A stretch of DNA of 64,000 bases from Nocardia panacis (GCF_003598715.1 NZ_QZFU01000016.1:682001-746000); one strand, 5' to 3'; counted from the stretch's first letter, positions 17,722-27,048 are shown. The notes: a model not told the origin generated them from the sequence alone. Numbers and translations are program-made.

Positions 17722-18401
17722 CTTCCAATGAGCTTGCGCCACTGCGCCATGAACGGGTGCTTGGCGGTGATCGACCCGAGCCGAACCCGCCCGTGCACGA
17801 CGAGGTGCAGCGGGCCGATGGGCGGGCCGGTGCGCACCTTGTTGTTGACCGTGGAACCGATCAGGTCGACGCCATTGAGGTCGACGGTGGCGGCGGGGGG
17901 CACGATCAAGGTGAGCGAGCTCATCACATCGTCGATGCGCAACTCGACCACCTGCGTGGACATCACCGCCTCGGTGAAATCCAGGGTGACGCCCGCCAAC
18001 CAGTTGTTCAGGTGCAGGGTGGGCGCGACCTGCCATGGCCCGCGCCGGGTGACGCCGGACATGCGGCTGCGGATGACATTGCCCGCGGCGACGGGCTGGG
18101 CGGGCGGTTTGGCATAGGCGGGCTGGGCGAACGGCCGCGGCGGCGCGGGTTGACCGATCATCCGTACACCCGGCAGATCGACCAGGACGGCATTGAGTTC
18201 ACCCCGCGTTTTGGCGGCCAAGGCGGTGTCCATCCGCTCGGTGAACTCGCCCAGCGACAGCATGCCCAACCCGACGGCACGCTGCAGTAGCCCGCCGACG
18301 TGTTCGCGTTCGACGTCGGAGACTCGCAGCTCCCTGTCACCGACCGGGGGCAGCGCGCCATTGGAGAGATCGGGAGCGCCCATGTCACCGAGATTACCCA
18401 T
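17718..18401 (-). CDS. DUF1707 domain protein with LiaF-like C-terminus
   Basis: A 227-aa soluble protein. ELRVSDVEREHVGGLLQRAV followed by LSLGEFTERMDTALAAKTRG is the DUF1707 domain (about residues 18-75). A Pro-rich linker follows, then a beta-rich domain (about 120-225: AVMSTQVVELRIDDVMSSLT, LIVPPAATVDLNGVDLIGS) like the cell-wall-antibiotic-response domain of LiaF proteins. It is the last gene of the operon with a sensor kinase and a LuxR regulator, so it may tune that two-component system in response to envelope damage. The ATG could be at 18401 or 18383. Confidence 0.8.
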   Translation of the reverse strand: MGNLGDMGAPDLSNGALPPVGDRELRVSDVEREHVGGLLQRAVGLGMLSLGEFTERMDTALAAKTRGELNAVLVDLPGVRMIGQPAPPRPFAQPAYAKPPAQPVAAGNVIRSRMSGVTRRGPWQVAPTLHLNNWLAGVTLDFTEAVMSTQVVELRIDDVMSSLTLIVPPAATVDLNGVDLIGSTVNNKVRTGPPIGPLHLVVHGRVRLGSITAKHPFMAQWRKLIGS

Positions 18402-18463
18402 GGGAGCCCCCGCGCGATATCGGGGCAATCCCGGATTTACCGCGTCGAAATCGGTGATCCCGG

Positions 18464-19126
18464 TCACTCCAAGCCCTGTTCGATCGCGTACCGCGTCAGT
18501 TCGACCCGGTTGGCGAGCTGGAGTTTGCGCAGTGTGGCCTGTACGTGGTTCTCGACCGTGCGGTGACTGAGCCCGAGCCGCGCCGCGATCTGCTTGGCGG
18601 ACAACCCTTTCGCCACCATGCGCAGCACCTCGGTCTCGCGGTCGGTGAGGGCGGGTTGGTCCGGTTGCGCGGGCGCGGTGGCCATGCGCCGGTACTCGCC
18701 GAGCACCAAACCGGCCAAACCCGGCGTGAACACCGGTTGTCCGGCCGCGGTGGCGCGCACGGCGGCGGCGAGTTCGGCGGCCGACGCGCTCTTGACCAGA
18801 TATCCGCAGGCCCCGGCCTTGATCGCATCGAGAACATCGGCGCGTTCGGCGGAGGCCGACAGCACCAGCACCCGGCTGTCGGGCGAGACGCGCAGCACCT
18901 CGGCGGTGGCCAGCGCGCCATTGCCGTCGGGGAGCTGCATATCCATCAGCACCACCGTCGGCCGCACCGCGCTCGCTCGCCGGGTGGCGGCCGCGACACC
19001 GTCCGCGGTGGCCGCGACCTGGAATCCGGCCTCGGCCAGATCGCGGGACACCCCGTCGCGCCACATCGGGTGGTCGTCCACCACCATGACCGAAATCTCC
19101 TCGGCCGCAGCATTTTCCGTCAACAT
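18464..19126 (-). CDS. LuxR/NarL-family response regulator
   Basis: A 220-aa regulator. The receiver domain (about residues 10-125) has the acidic pair VVDDHP, the phospho-acceptor Asp62 in LMDMQLPDG and the Lys in YLVKSAS. The LuxR helix-turn-helix (about 155-215) has LTDRETEVLRMVAKGLSAKQ and LSHRTVENHVQATL. The start at 19126 lies 10 bp after the stop of the sensor kinase gene, and the two form one two-component system. It is probably an envelope-stress regulator by analogy to MacR/LiaR-like systems; target genes are unknown. Confidence 0.92.
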   Translation of the reverse strand: MLTENAAAEEISVMVVDDHPMWRDGVSRDLAEAGFQVAATADGVAAATRRASAVRPTVVLMDMQLPDGNGALATAEVLRVSPDSRVLVLSASAERADVLDAIKAGACGYLVKSASAAELAAAVRATAAGQPVFTPGLAGLVLGEYRRMATAPAQPDQPALTDRETEVLRMVAKGLSAKQIAARLGLSHRTVENHVQATLRKLQLANRVELTRYAIEQGLE

Positions 19127-19136
19127 ACGCCTCCCG

Positions 19137-20303
19137 TCACGATCGCGGAACCCGGAATTCCCACTCGGCGCCCTCACCACCGTCGGCCTCGGTGAGCAGC
19201 GCGGCCGTACCGCCGAGCGCCGCGACGCGCTCGATGATCGATCGCGAGACACCCATCCGACCTTCGCTCGCTGCCTGCGCCAACCTGCCCGCCGGGATCC
19301 CGACCCCGTCGTCGCGCACGCTGACAATCAACTCGTCACCGGTATCTTCCAGCAGCACATAGGCTTTCGCACCGGATCCGGCGTGCAGCGCGACATTGTC
19401 GAGCGCATTGGCCACGGCGGCGGCGAGCTCACCCGCGACCCAGCGCGACACCAGCACCGGATCACCGGGGGCCGAGACGAATACCGAAGGTGTGGCGTGC
19501 ACACTCAACAGTGGACGCAGATCCACCTCGGCCGCACCGGAATCCGGACGCGGTCCGGTCTCGGAGACCAGCATGCGCAGCGCCACCTCCTGCTCGCCGG
19601 CGCGCTGCGCCAATTCCACAGTGGGGCCGCCTATTTCGGTACCGCGCCGCTTGATATAGCTGAGCACCTGGAGCACTCCGTCGTGCACCTGACGCGACAG
19701 TCGCTCGCGCTCCTCGGCCGCCGCGGTCATGCGCACCGCGCGCTGCAACTGCTCCTGGGCGCGTCGGGCGGTATCGGCGGCCAAACCGAGCGCCAATCCG
19801 ACCGAGACCAGAACGGGCACGGTCGCATCCGTCCACACGTCCTGCCCCCACTGATCGCGCACCGTGAGCGCGACCGTGGCGATCAACAGACCCGAAAGAC
19901 AACCGCCGACCGGGCCGAACAGGATTCCGGCCGAGATCACCGCATTCGCCGACCACAGCGTGGTCGGCAGCGTCTGATGACCGTGATACCAGCCGTAATC
20001 GGCGACCAACCGGGTGGACGCCATCAGCGCGATGACCACGATATGGTCCCCGAGCACCACCCACCCGCGCAGCCGCCGCGCCGATTCGGGAAAACGCCAC
20101 TGCGACAACAGCAGTGCCGATATCAGCGACCACAGCGCCAGCGACGCGACCAACACCCAGCTCAACCGTCGACTGTGATAATGCGACACCGAGGCGATCT
20201 GCTGCCCGATCGCGTAGAGCAGTGTGACCAACCGCAGCGCCTGCGCCGCCCGCCACAGCGGCGCGGCCGCGATATCGGGTTCAGCCGTTCGAACGGGTGC
20301 CAT
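19137..20303 (-). CDS. MacS-like sensor histidine kinase
   Basis: A 388-aa membrane kinase. Residues 1-150 hold about five hydrophobic segments (the DUF5931/MacS-type sensor). The dimerisation/phosphoacceptor region has RLSRQVHDGVLQVLSYI, with the His at about residue 205, and the ATPase domain has NALDNVALHAG (N box) and VRDDGVGIP (G1 box). The ATG at 20303 overlaps the end of the upstream AI-2E transporter gene by 23 bp; a longer start at 20396 would lie wholly inside that gene. It is expected to phosphorylate the response regulator encoded directly downstream. Confidence 0.88.
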   Translation of the reverse strand: MAPVRTAEPDIAAAPLWRAAQALRLVTLLYAIGQQIASVSHYHSRRLSWVLVASLALWSLISALLLSQWRFPESARRLRGWVVLGDHIVVIALMASTRLVADYGWYHGHQTLPTTLWSANAVISAGILFGPVGGCLSGLLIATVALTVRDQWGQDVWTDATVPVLVSVGLALGLAADTARRAQEQLQRAVRMTAAAEERERLSRQVHDGVLQVLSYIKRRGTEIGGPTVELAQRAGEQEVALRMLVSETGPRPDSGAAEVDLRPLLSVHATPSVFVSAPGDPVLVSRWVAGELAAAVANALDNVALHAGSGAKAYVLLEDTGDELIVSVRDDGVGIPAGRLAQAASEGRMGVSRSIIERVAALGGTAALLTEADGGEGAEWEFRVPRS

Positions 20304-21591
20304 CGGATTCGCCTGCCGCGGCACCGGATTCGTGTTCGACGGAATTGTGCGTCGGGACGGATTCGGATCCGCCCGCAGGCTCGAGCATCTCCACATCGCG
20401 CGGCTGATCCGGTTCGGCCTCGAACATCCTCGTCCCCGTATGCAATTGCTGGTACACCTCTTCCGGATTGTCGGCGAGCAGCGAGCGGATCGCGGTATTC
20501 AGCACGGCCACCATCGGCACCGCCATCAGACCGCCGCCGATCCCGCCGATCACCACGCCCGCCGCGATGGCCAGCACCACCGCCAGCGGATGGATGCTCA
20601 CCGCGCGACCGAGCAGCAGTGGTTGCAGCACATGACTTTCCAGCTGCATCACCGCGACGATGATGCCGAGCACGATCAGCGCGGTCACCCAGCCCTTGGT
20701 CACCAGCGCGATGAATACCGCGATGGATCCGGCCAGGAACGCGCCGATGATGGGGATGAACGCGCCGACGAAGACCAGCGAGGCCAGTGGCAGCGCCAGC
20801 GGCACCGACAGGATCGCCAAGCCCGAGCCGATACCCACCGCGTCCACGGCCGCCACCACCACGGTGGCTCGGACGAATCCGACCAGTGTCCCGAAACCCA
20901 AGCGGCCCGCGGTGCGCACCCGGTCCCGGTGCGCGGTGGGAATCAGCCGGGTGACGAACTCCCAGATCTGATCGCCGCCGAAGAGGAAGAAGATGAGGAT
21001 GAAGAAGGTCAGGAACGCGCCGGTGAGAATGTGGCCGATCACCGTGGCGGTGGCGAGGGCGCCGCTGGTCAGCGCGTCCTGATTGGCGCGAATGGTCTTG
21101 ACGATGGTGTCGCCCGCGTTCCGGATCTGCTCATTGCTCAGATGCAGTGGTCCGTTGATCAGCCAGTCCTGGATGGCGTGAATGGAATGGGTGACCTCGT
21201 CCGACAGTTGCGGCACGCCCGCGATGAACTGTTCGACAACGAAGGTCATGATGCCCGCCACCACCCCGAGCGAGCCGACCAGCGCCACGAACACCCCGAG
21301 CGAACGCGGAATGCCGAGCCGATTCATCGCGTTCACCAGCGGCGCGAGCAGCGCGGCCGCCAGCAGCGCCAACGCCGTCGGGATAACCACGGTGTTCAAC
21401 TTCTGAATCAACTGCCACACCGCGAACGCGGCCCCGAAGATGATCAGCAGTCGCCAACACCATTCGGCCGACATCCGCACCAGCGGATGCACGGCATCCG
21501 CCGCCACCCACCCCTTCGGCACGGCCCACCGACTCTCCGCCGTCGCCGAGCGCCGATCAGAAGCTGGACTGCTCACCTTGGGGTCGGTCAC
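20281..21591 (-). CDS. AI-2E family transporter (Rv0205-like permease)
   Basis: A 436-aa integral membrane protein of the AI-2E/YdiK exporter superfamily. GTG at 21591 (VTDPKVSS) is preferred; the frame continues upstream through a dispersed repeat (21640-21665) that would code RTSAFAPA-like sequence and is unlikely to be translated. About eight membrane helices are visible, with an amphipathic stretch between (VEQFIAGVPQLSDEV). The conserved FGGDQIWEF and the late motif LEGH-like LESHVLQPLLLGRAVSIHP are present. The C-terminal 65 residues are acidic and disordered. In M. tuberculosis the related gene (Rv0205) also lies near mmpL3. The substrate is unknown. Confidence 0.85.
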   Translation of the reverse strand: MTDPKVSSPASDRRSATAESRWAVPKGWVAADAVHPLVRMSAEWCWRLLIIFGAAFAVWQLIQKLNTVVIPTALALLAAALLAPLVNAMNRLGIPRSLGVFVALVGSLGVVAGIMTFVVEQFIAGVPQLSDEVTHSIHAIQDWLINGPLHLSNEQIRNAGDTIVKTIRANQDALTSGALATATVIGHILTGAFLTFFILIFFLFGGDQIWEFVTRLIPTAHRDRVRTAGRLGFGTLVGFVRATVVVAAVDAVGIGSGLAILSVPLALPLASLVFVGAFIPIIGAFLAGSIAVFIALVTKGWVTALIVLGIIVAVMQLESHVLQPLLLGRAVSIHPLAVVLAIAAGVVIGGIGGGLMAVPMVAVLNTAIRSLLADNPEEVYQQLHTGTRMFEAEPDQPRDVEMLEPAGGSESVPTHNSVEHESGAAAGESDGTRSNG

Positions 21592-21639
21592 CCTCGCGAG
21601 CCTAATGCCACAGCGGCGAAGCCTCCTCAGACCGCGCAC

Positions 21640-21665
21640 GGCCGGAGCGAAGGCGGAGGTACGCC
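21640..21665 (-). repeat. Dispersed 26-bp repeat, copy 1
   Basis: On the minus strand this stretch starts GGCGTACCTCCGCC and ends GCTCCGGCC, identical over 26 bp to the two copies at 46381 and 46447. It lies between the AI-2E gene and the divergent adenylate cyclase gene. Confidence 0.8.
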
Positions 21666-21833
21666 TGGTAGCCCTTGGGCGATACCTCCTCGAACCTGGC
21701 GCCGACCGCATCGGCGCGGTTGTCCGGTGCGCACTGCGCGCCGGTAGCGTGTTGTCCCATGTGGCTGACCTTCTGGGGTCCATGGACGACGGACACCCGC
21801 GCACCGACTGCGGCGCGCGGCCGCTGAGCAACC

Positions 21834-23402
21834 ATGCAGGAGCTATCGCAGAACTTGCAGGCCGTCAAGCAGACGATGCATACGCGTTGGCCGCTGTATT
21901 TGGCGTCGATGCTGTTGGCCAATGCGTTCGGTGCGGTGCTGGTTTGGGCGTTCATCCGGTACGGGTTGCCGGTTCCGGAGGGGTCGGCGCCGGGTGTGCG
22001 GGATCTGGGGTTATTCGTGCCCGGCCTGATCTTCGTGGTCGGCGGGCTGCTCAGCGTGGCGGCTTCGGCGTTCATGCTGCGTCCGGTCATGCGCTGGCAG
22101 CTGCGCGGCGGGGCGCCCAGCAGGCAGGAGCAGATGGCGGCGCTGCACGCGCCGCTGCGGCAAGCGATTCTGCATCTGGGTCTGTGGTTGGTGGGCGGCG
22201 CGATTCTGGCGGCGCTGATCATCGTCAATGAGCCGAAGTTGGCGGCGACGGTGATCGTCACCGAATGTATGGCCGCTACAATCGTGTTCGGGTTCACCTA
22301 CATGCTGGGCGAGCGAATTCTGCGGCCGGTGGCCGCCGAGGCGCTCACCGCGGGCAGCTTCGATCACACCCTCACCGCGGGCGTCGGCACCAGAATGGCC
22401 ATGACCTGGGGGATGGGCACCTTCGCGCCCGCCTTCGCGATCGTGCTGCTGTGCATCACGCAGATCTCCTCGGATGTGAAGTTCAGCGCGACCTCGCTGG
22501 CCATCTCGATTCTGCTGCTGTGCGGGGTGGTGATCTCCCAGGCGTTGGCGCTGTCGATGCTGACGGCCTCCAGCATTTCCGATCCGGTCCGCCAATTGAG
22601 CCAGGCCATCGACCGGGTGCAGGCGGGGGCGCGCGATGTGCAGGTCGCGGTCTTCGACGGCAGTGAAATAGGGCTGCTGCAAGTGGGATTCAATCGGATG
22701 ATGGAGGAGGCGGCCAAACGCCGTCATCTGCAGGAGTTGTTCGGTCAGCATGTCGGGGAGGATGTGGCGCAGCGGGCGCTGGATTACGGCACCGAATTGG
22801 GTGGGGAGACGCGTTTCGTCGCGGTGCTGTTCGTGGATATGGTCGGTTCCACCGCGACGGCGGCCGAACATCCGCCCACCGAAGTGGTCAGCCTGCTCAA
22901 TGAATTCTTCCGGATCGTCGTCGATGTGATCGATCGGCATCACGGGTTCGTCAACAAATTCGTCGGCGATGCCGCGCTGGCCATATTCGGCGCTCCGCTG
23001 GACCGCCCCGACGCGCCGTCCGCGGCCCTGGCGGCGGCGCGTGAGCTGCGCGAAACCCTGCGCGAGGTGCCGGGTCTCGATATCGGTATCGGCGTCTCGG
23101 CCGGGCTGGCGGTGGCCGGGAATATAGGTGCGGCGAATCGTTTCGAATACACGGTGATCGGTGACCCGGTGAACGAGGCCTCCCGATTGACCGAATTGGC
23201 CAAGGATCAGCCGGGCCGGGTGCTGGCCTCGGGCAGCGCACTGTATTTCGCCGAGGAATCCGAGCAGCGGCAGTGGATTTCCGGCGATGAGGTGCAATTG
23301 CGCGGCCGACGCCGAAAGACCGTGCCTGCCTGGCCGAAGGACGACGCTTCCGAGGCGAACGGCGACGATACCGGCCTGGAATCGGTCGATTCGTTAGGCT
23401 GA
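21834..23402 (+). CDS. Membrane class III adenylate cyclase with HAMP domain
   Basis: Makes cAMP from ATP. The 522-aa protein has six hydrophobic segments (residues 18-245), a HAMP linker (about 240-295: ASSISDPVRQLSQAIDRVQ) and a C-terminal cyclase domain. The metal-binding Asps are in LFVDMVGST and FVGDAALAIFG, the substrate Lys is in VNKFVGD, and GDPVNEASRL supplies the purine-recognising Asp plus the transition-state Asn and Arg, so the enzyme should be active. The layout matches the M. tuberculosis Rv1318c/Rv3645 group. An in-frame stop directly upstream fixes the ATG at 21834. Confidence 0.93.
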   Translation: MQELSQNLQAVKQTMHTRWPLYLASMLLANAFGAVLVWAFIRYGLPVPEGSAPGVRDLGLFVPGLIFVVGGLLSVAASAFMLRPVMRWQLRGGAPSRQEQMAALHAPLRQAILHLGLWLVGGAILAALIIVNEPKLAATVIVTECMAATIVFGFTYMLGERILRPVAAEALTAGSFDHTLTAGVGTRMAMTWGMGTFAPAFAIVLLCITQISSDVKFSATSLAISILLLCGVVISQALALSMLTASSISDPVRQLSQAIDRVQAGARDVQVAVFDGSEIGLLQVGFNRMMEEAAKRRHLQELFGQHVGEDVAQRALDYGTELGGETRFVAVLFVDMVGSTATAAEHPPTEVVSLLNEFFRIVVDVIDRHHGFVNKFVGDAALAIFGAPLDRPDAPSAALAAARELRETLREVPGLDIGIGVSAGLAVAGNIGAANRFEYTVIGDPVNEASRLTELAKDQPGRVLASGSALYFAEESEQRQWISGDEVQLRGRRRKTVPAWPKDDASEANGDDTGLESVDSLG

Positions 23403-23471
23403 CCGCGTGCCTCGGCGAATAAGTACGGATCCGCGCGCCCTGCCGCGCGCACGGGCGCGGCGGTAAGCGGC

Positions 23472-24518
23472 ATGCCGGGGCCGGGCCGGGGCCGATACCG
23501 GTGGGTCCGCTGGGTGGTCGGTGCGGCTCTGCTCACCCTGTTGATCGGCGAGGGCTGGTATCTGTGGCCGCGCCTGCACGAGTCCTGGCGCAAGCTCACC
23601 GAGCTGTACTGGGCCTGGGTGCTGGTCTGCGTCTGGATGCAGGCGCTGTCGATGAGCGGCTACGCGCGGGTGCAGAAGCGGCTGCTGCACGCGGGCGGTG
23701 TGCAGGTCGATCAGCGTCGATCCGTCGCGGTGGTCTACGGCGCGACCGCGATGGCGGTGACGCTGCCCGCCGGGCAGGTGTTCTCCACCGCGTTCACCTA
23801 TCGGCAGACGCGCCGCTGGGGTGCGAGTCCGATCGTGGCGTCGTGGCAGTTGGTGTTCTCCGGTGTGGTCGCCGCGGCCGGGCTCGCACTGCTCGGTGTG
23901 GGTGGCGCGGTGCTGGTCGGGGATCGGGTCGGGCCGTTTCAACTGATCGTCTCGCTGGCGGGGGTGCTGGCGCTGGTGCTCGCGGGTAACTACGTCTCGC
24001 GCAATCCGGGCGCACTGGAGTCGACGTTGCGGTGCGTGCTGGCGGCAGTCAATCGGGTGCGCCGCCGCCCGGCCACCGCGGGTGCGGACAAACTCGCCGA
24101 GACACTGAGCCAGTTGGAATCGGTCCAGCTGGGCAAACGCGACGGCCTGGCGGTGGCGGGCTGGGCGGTGGTGCACCGGTTCGCGGATGTGGCCTGTCTG
24201 GGCGCGGCCTGCTACGCGGTGGGGGCGGATCCGAAACTGGCCGGGTTGTTGCTCGCGTTCACGGCGGGTAAGGCGGTCGGCTCGATTCCGTTCGCGCCCG
24301 GCGGCATCGTCTACGTGGACGCGACCCTGATGTACGGGCTCACTGTCGGCGCGGAATTGCCGGTCGCGCAGGCGGTCGCGGCGGCGTTCATGTACCGGCT
24401 GGTCAGCTTCGTGCTGGTGGCCATTATCGGCTGGATCGTCTTCGCGTTCATGTTCCGCACCTCCGACGCCACCGACGCCCAGTACGAGCAGGAATTCGAG
24501 CAGCGCCGCACCCGCTAG
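23472..24518 (+). CDS. YbhN/UPF0104-type membrane protein (LPG synthase TM domain)
   Basis: A 348-aa protein with about eight hydrophobic segments of the lysylphosphatidylglycerol-synthase transmembrane family. The family signature region TLPAGQVFSTAFTYRQTRRWGAS is present near residue 95, and PFAPGGIVYVDATLMYGLTVG near residue 280 matches the usual PGGxG...E pattern, here with D-A instead of the common E. There is no cytoplasmic synthetase domain, so it is a stand-alone lipid flippase or transport-like protein. It lies 69 bp downstream of the cyclase gene and could be co-transcribed. Confidence 0.8.
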   Translation: MPGPGRGRYRWVRWVVGAALLTLLIGEGWYLWPRLHESWRKLTELYWAWVLVCVWMQALSMSGYARVQKRLLHAGGVQVDQRRSVAVVYGATAMAVTLPAGQVFSTAFTYRQTRRWGASPIVASWQLVFSGVVAAAGLALLGVGGAVLVGDRVGPFQLIVSLAGVLALVLAGNYVSRNPGALESTLRCVLAAVNRVRRRPATAGADKLAETLSQLESVQLGKRDGLAVAGWAVVHRFADVACLGAACYAVGADPKLAGLLLAFTAGKAVGSIPFAPGGIVYVDATLMYGLTVGAELPVAQAVAAAFMYRLVSFVLVAIIGWIVFAFMFRTSDATDAQYEQEFEQRRTR

Positions 24519-24636
24519 TGTTCGATCTCTCTCCGATCCGAAAACTGGGCTCTACCAGCCGGTTGCGTGGCCGCGCCTGCGAGTTCGGCGGTGTCGCGGG
24601 CCGGTTCCGCAAGCCCGCCCGATTACCCTTTCGAGG

Positions 24637-24984
24637 GTGAAGAGATTGGCGCCGTTGGCAGTCGACGCACTGCTGGTCATCCTGTTCTGTGCGATCGGCA
24701 GGCGCAGTCATGACGAGGCGGTGCTGGCGGGCATGCTACGCACGCTGTGGCCGTTCGCGACCGGGCTCGCCATCGGCTGGGCGGTGGTGCTGGTGAATCG
24801 GTTCCCGCGAACGGCGCTGTGGCCCAGCGGAATTCTGATCTGGTTCAGCACTCTGGTCGGGGGCATGGTGCTGCGCGTGCTCAGCGGTCAGACCATCGCG
24901 CTCAGCTTCGTCGGCGTGGCGGCGGCGGTGCTCGCGCTGTTCCTGCTGGGTTGGCGCGGTGCGGTGAAAGCGCTCGAGCGGTAG
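24637..24984 (+). CDS. DUF3054 membrane protein
   Basis: A 115-aa protein with four hydrophobic helices. The family's early AIGRRSHDE motif follows the first helix and WPSGILIWFSTLVGGM lies in the third. It starts with GTG (24637) after TCGAGG. DUF3054 proteins are common in actinobacteria and have no known function. It converges with the penicillin-binding lipoprotein gene, with only 6 bp between the stops. Confidence 0.85.
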   Translation: MKRLAPLAVDALLVILFCAIGRRSHDEAVLAGMLRTLWPFATGLAIGWAVVLVNRFPRTALWPSGILIWFSTLVGGMVLRVLSGQTIALSFVGVAAAVLALFLLGWRGAVKALER

Positions 24985-24990
24985 CCGAAT

Positions 24991-26676
24991 TCACTTGTCG
25001 CGGTCGGGGGTGGCCAGTGACTGCAATAGTCGCGCGGCCATGCGCGAGGTGGCGTTCTCGGCGTCGATATCGTTGATGTGAATGGCGAAGGCCAGGTCGC
25101 CGAGGGTGGCCACGAGCCAGCCGTCCGGACCCGCGGTGGCGATATATCCCGTGACGTCGCGATAGGTGCGCACCGTGGTGAACTCGGGCCGATCGGTCGA
25201 TTCGCGGTACATGGCGCGCAGCCGATCCTGCACCTGCGGGGACAGCGGACCGAGTTGCGCCTCGGTGGCGCCGGGGCGGCCCACCTCGATCATCGGCGCG
25301 ACGACGCCGCCGCGCGCGGCCGACGCCGCCGCGATGGCCATCCCGTAGGGGCTGGCCAGCACCGCGTCGCTGCCGCCGCCCTGCCGCACCTGTTCGGCGC
25401 TGCGCCCCGCGACGGTGATCCGCCCGGTGACCTCGTCGAGGCCGGGCACCTTGAAGTCGACGCCGATGCCGAGGGCGGTGGCCGCCTCGGCCGCATCCTG
25501 AACCGAAATATCCTGCGGCGCTTTGCCTTTGTTCACCGCGGCGATATTGCGGAACAGTTCGAGCATGCCGCCGACGGGGTAGAGCCCGGTGAAGGCGACC
25601 GATCCGTGCTCGCTGGCCTGACTGTTCTGCGCGACCGCGACGATCGCGCCGGTGGAGGGCTGGATGGCCACGATCGAGGCGGGGGTGCCGACGCTGACCA
25701 CCGCGTCCTCGGCGGCGCGCTGGAGTTTCTGATCCAGGGTGGCGGCGATATCCGGGCCGGGTGGCCCCTGGTAGCCGGCGGGCTGGCCGACATAGCGACC
25801 GTCCTGTTCGAAGAGTTGCACGCCCCAGCCGGAGTGCTGGGTCTGACTGTCCTCCTGGACCTTGCGCAGCGCGTCCAGCATCGGTGACCAGACTCGCCGG
25901 TCGGCGGCGATGAGCCTGGGCTGTTTCTCCAGGACCGCACCGGGCACCGCGGCGAGTTTCGGCTCCAGGATCGCGAAATCCCCTTCGCGCAGGTTCACCG
26001 CGACGATCGGTTTGCCCTGCGAGGTGGCCAACTGTTCGAGCAGCGCCGGTCCGGTGATGAGCGGGGCGACCGGTTCGATGGCTTTGGCCAACGCGTCGGT
26101 GGACAGCACCGGATCGGTGACCCGCGCCGGATCGAGTTTGACCACATTGATGACCTGTTCGGTCATCAATGGCTGGCCGGTGTAGTCGATGACCTTGGGT
26201 GCGGGCGTCGGCATGGTGCGCACCAGGCGCACGGTGCGATTGTGGTCGAGTTGCGGCATGACGACGGCGGGATCCCAGGAGATGCGCCAGCCGATGGCGA
26301 GCTTGCGAACATTGCCCTTGAGCGAGTAGTTCCAGTTGCGCTTGTCCCCGAAGTTCCACGCGACATCCATGCTGAAGATGGCGGATTCCCGGTCCAGCGA
26401 GATGAATTGGGTCTTCTTGTAGTCGACCTTGCCGGGTTGCAGGCCCGCGAACATTTGCTTCAGCGTTGCCGACGCGGCGCTCGGATAGGACGTGAGTTGG
26501 GCCGCGTCGGCGTAGTTCTGGTCATCGAGCAGGCCGGTGAACCGTTCGACGACGGCCTCGGCCTCACTCGTTCTGTTCTGCAGTCCACACGATCCCATCG
26601 CAAACGTGAGCACCGCCGCACCCATGAGTGCCAACGCGCCCCGGACGCGGAAGCGGCGGGATCCCCACACATCCAT
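24991..26676 (-). CDS. Penicillin-binding lipoprotein lacking transpeptidase motifs (pseudoenzyme)
   Basis: A 561-aa relative of M. tuberculosis Rv2864c: a signal peptide with lipobox (FAMGSC), an NTF2-like domain (about residues 35-160), a PBP dimerisation region and a transpeptidase fold. The fold is recognisable from ASIVAIQPSTGAIVAVAQN and ASPYGMAIAAASAARGG. The catalytic SxxK expected after GLYP is replaced (GLYPVGGMLELFRN). The roughly 60 residues that hold SxN are mostly deleted, and KTG is replaced (VTGYIATAGPDGW). The frame is intact throughout, so this looks like a kept, non-catalytic protein, perhaps structural or regulatory in peptidoglycan synthesis. ATG at 26676 or GTG at 26685 is the start. 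Confidence 0.85.
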   Translation of the reverse strand: MDVWGSRRFRVRGALALMGAAVLTFAMGSCGLQNRTSEAEAVVERFTGLLDDQNYADAAQLTSYPSAASATLKQMFAGLQPGKVDYKKTQFISLDRESAIFSMDVAWNFGDKRNWNYSLKGNVRKLAIGWRISWDPAVVMPQLDHNRTVRLVRTMPTPAPKVIDYTGQPLMTEQVINVVKLDPARVTDPVLSTDALAKAIEPVAPLITGPALLEQLATSQGKPIVAVNLREGDFAILEPKLAAVPGAVLEKQPRLIAADRRVWSPMLDALRKVQEDSQTQHSGWGVQLFEQDGRYVGQPAGYQGPPGPDIAATLDQKLQRAAEDAVVSVGTPASIVAIQPSTGAIVAVAQNSQASEHGSVAFTGLYPVGGMLELFRNIAAVNKGKAPQDISVQDAAEAATALGIGVDFKVPGLDEVTGRITVAGRSAEQVRQGGGSDAVLASPYGMAIAAASAARGGVVAPMIEVGRPGATEAQLGPLSPQVQDRLRAMYRESTDRPEFTTVRTYRDVTGYIATAGPDGWLVATLGDLAFAIHINDIDAENATSRMAARLLQSLATPDRDK

Positions 26677-27048
26677 GTCGCCCACTCTTCACTCTTGTCA
26701 CTCCAGTAACAAGACCACCGTACCTGAATCGGACCTACTCGCGGCCTGGTCGGCCGACGAGGACCTTACCCGTGCTCAGCATGTCAATTCTGCCCGATAA
26801 GGCGCGCTTTCCCGCCGAACGCGGCCGACCATAGCGTTGCCCATACCTCGGACCGACAAACCGCCCAGCTACGCTACCGGCCGCGCCCCCCGGTTCTCGC
26901 ACGAGGGGGCTCGATCGGCGTTTTCCGATGCGACCAGGGGTGATTCCGCGATTTTCCGCGTTCGCGCGCAGCAGAATTCCACCGTGATATTTCGACGTAA
27001 TCTTGTAATCACTGAAATAAACGCAGCACAGTAAGTAGGTGATCACCC
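26677..27048. other. Divergent intergenic region
   Basis: About 370 bases between the divergent penicillin-binding lipoprotein and the 199-aa gene. The right end (about 26980-27035) is AT-rich and holds the probable promoter of the latter. A 10-bp palindrome GGTGATCACC (27038-27047) touches its start codon and includes the ribosome binding site. A 103-codon minus-strand frame inside (26735-27046) has no coding character. Confidence 0.5.

Noticed and set aside
24991..26685. Calling the penicillin-binding protein an active transpeptidase
   Set aside because: None of SxxK, SxN or KTG can be placed in the sequence, so only a pseudoenzyme call is supported.
26735..27046. 103-codon minus-strand frame in the intergenic region
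   Set aside because: Irregular composition, no ribosome binding site, and it covers the promoter of the 199-aa gene.
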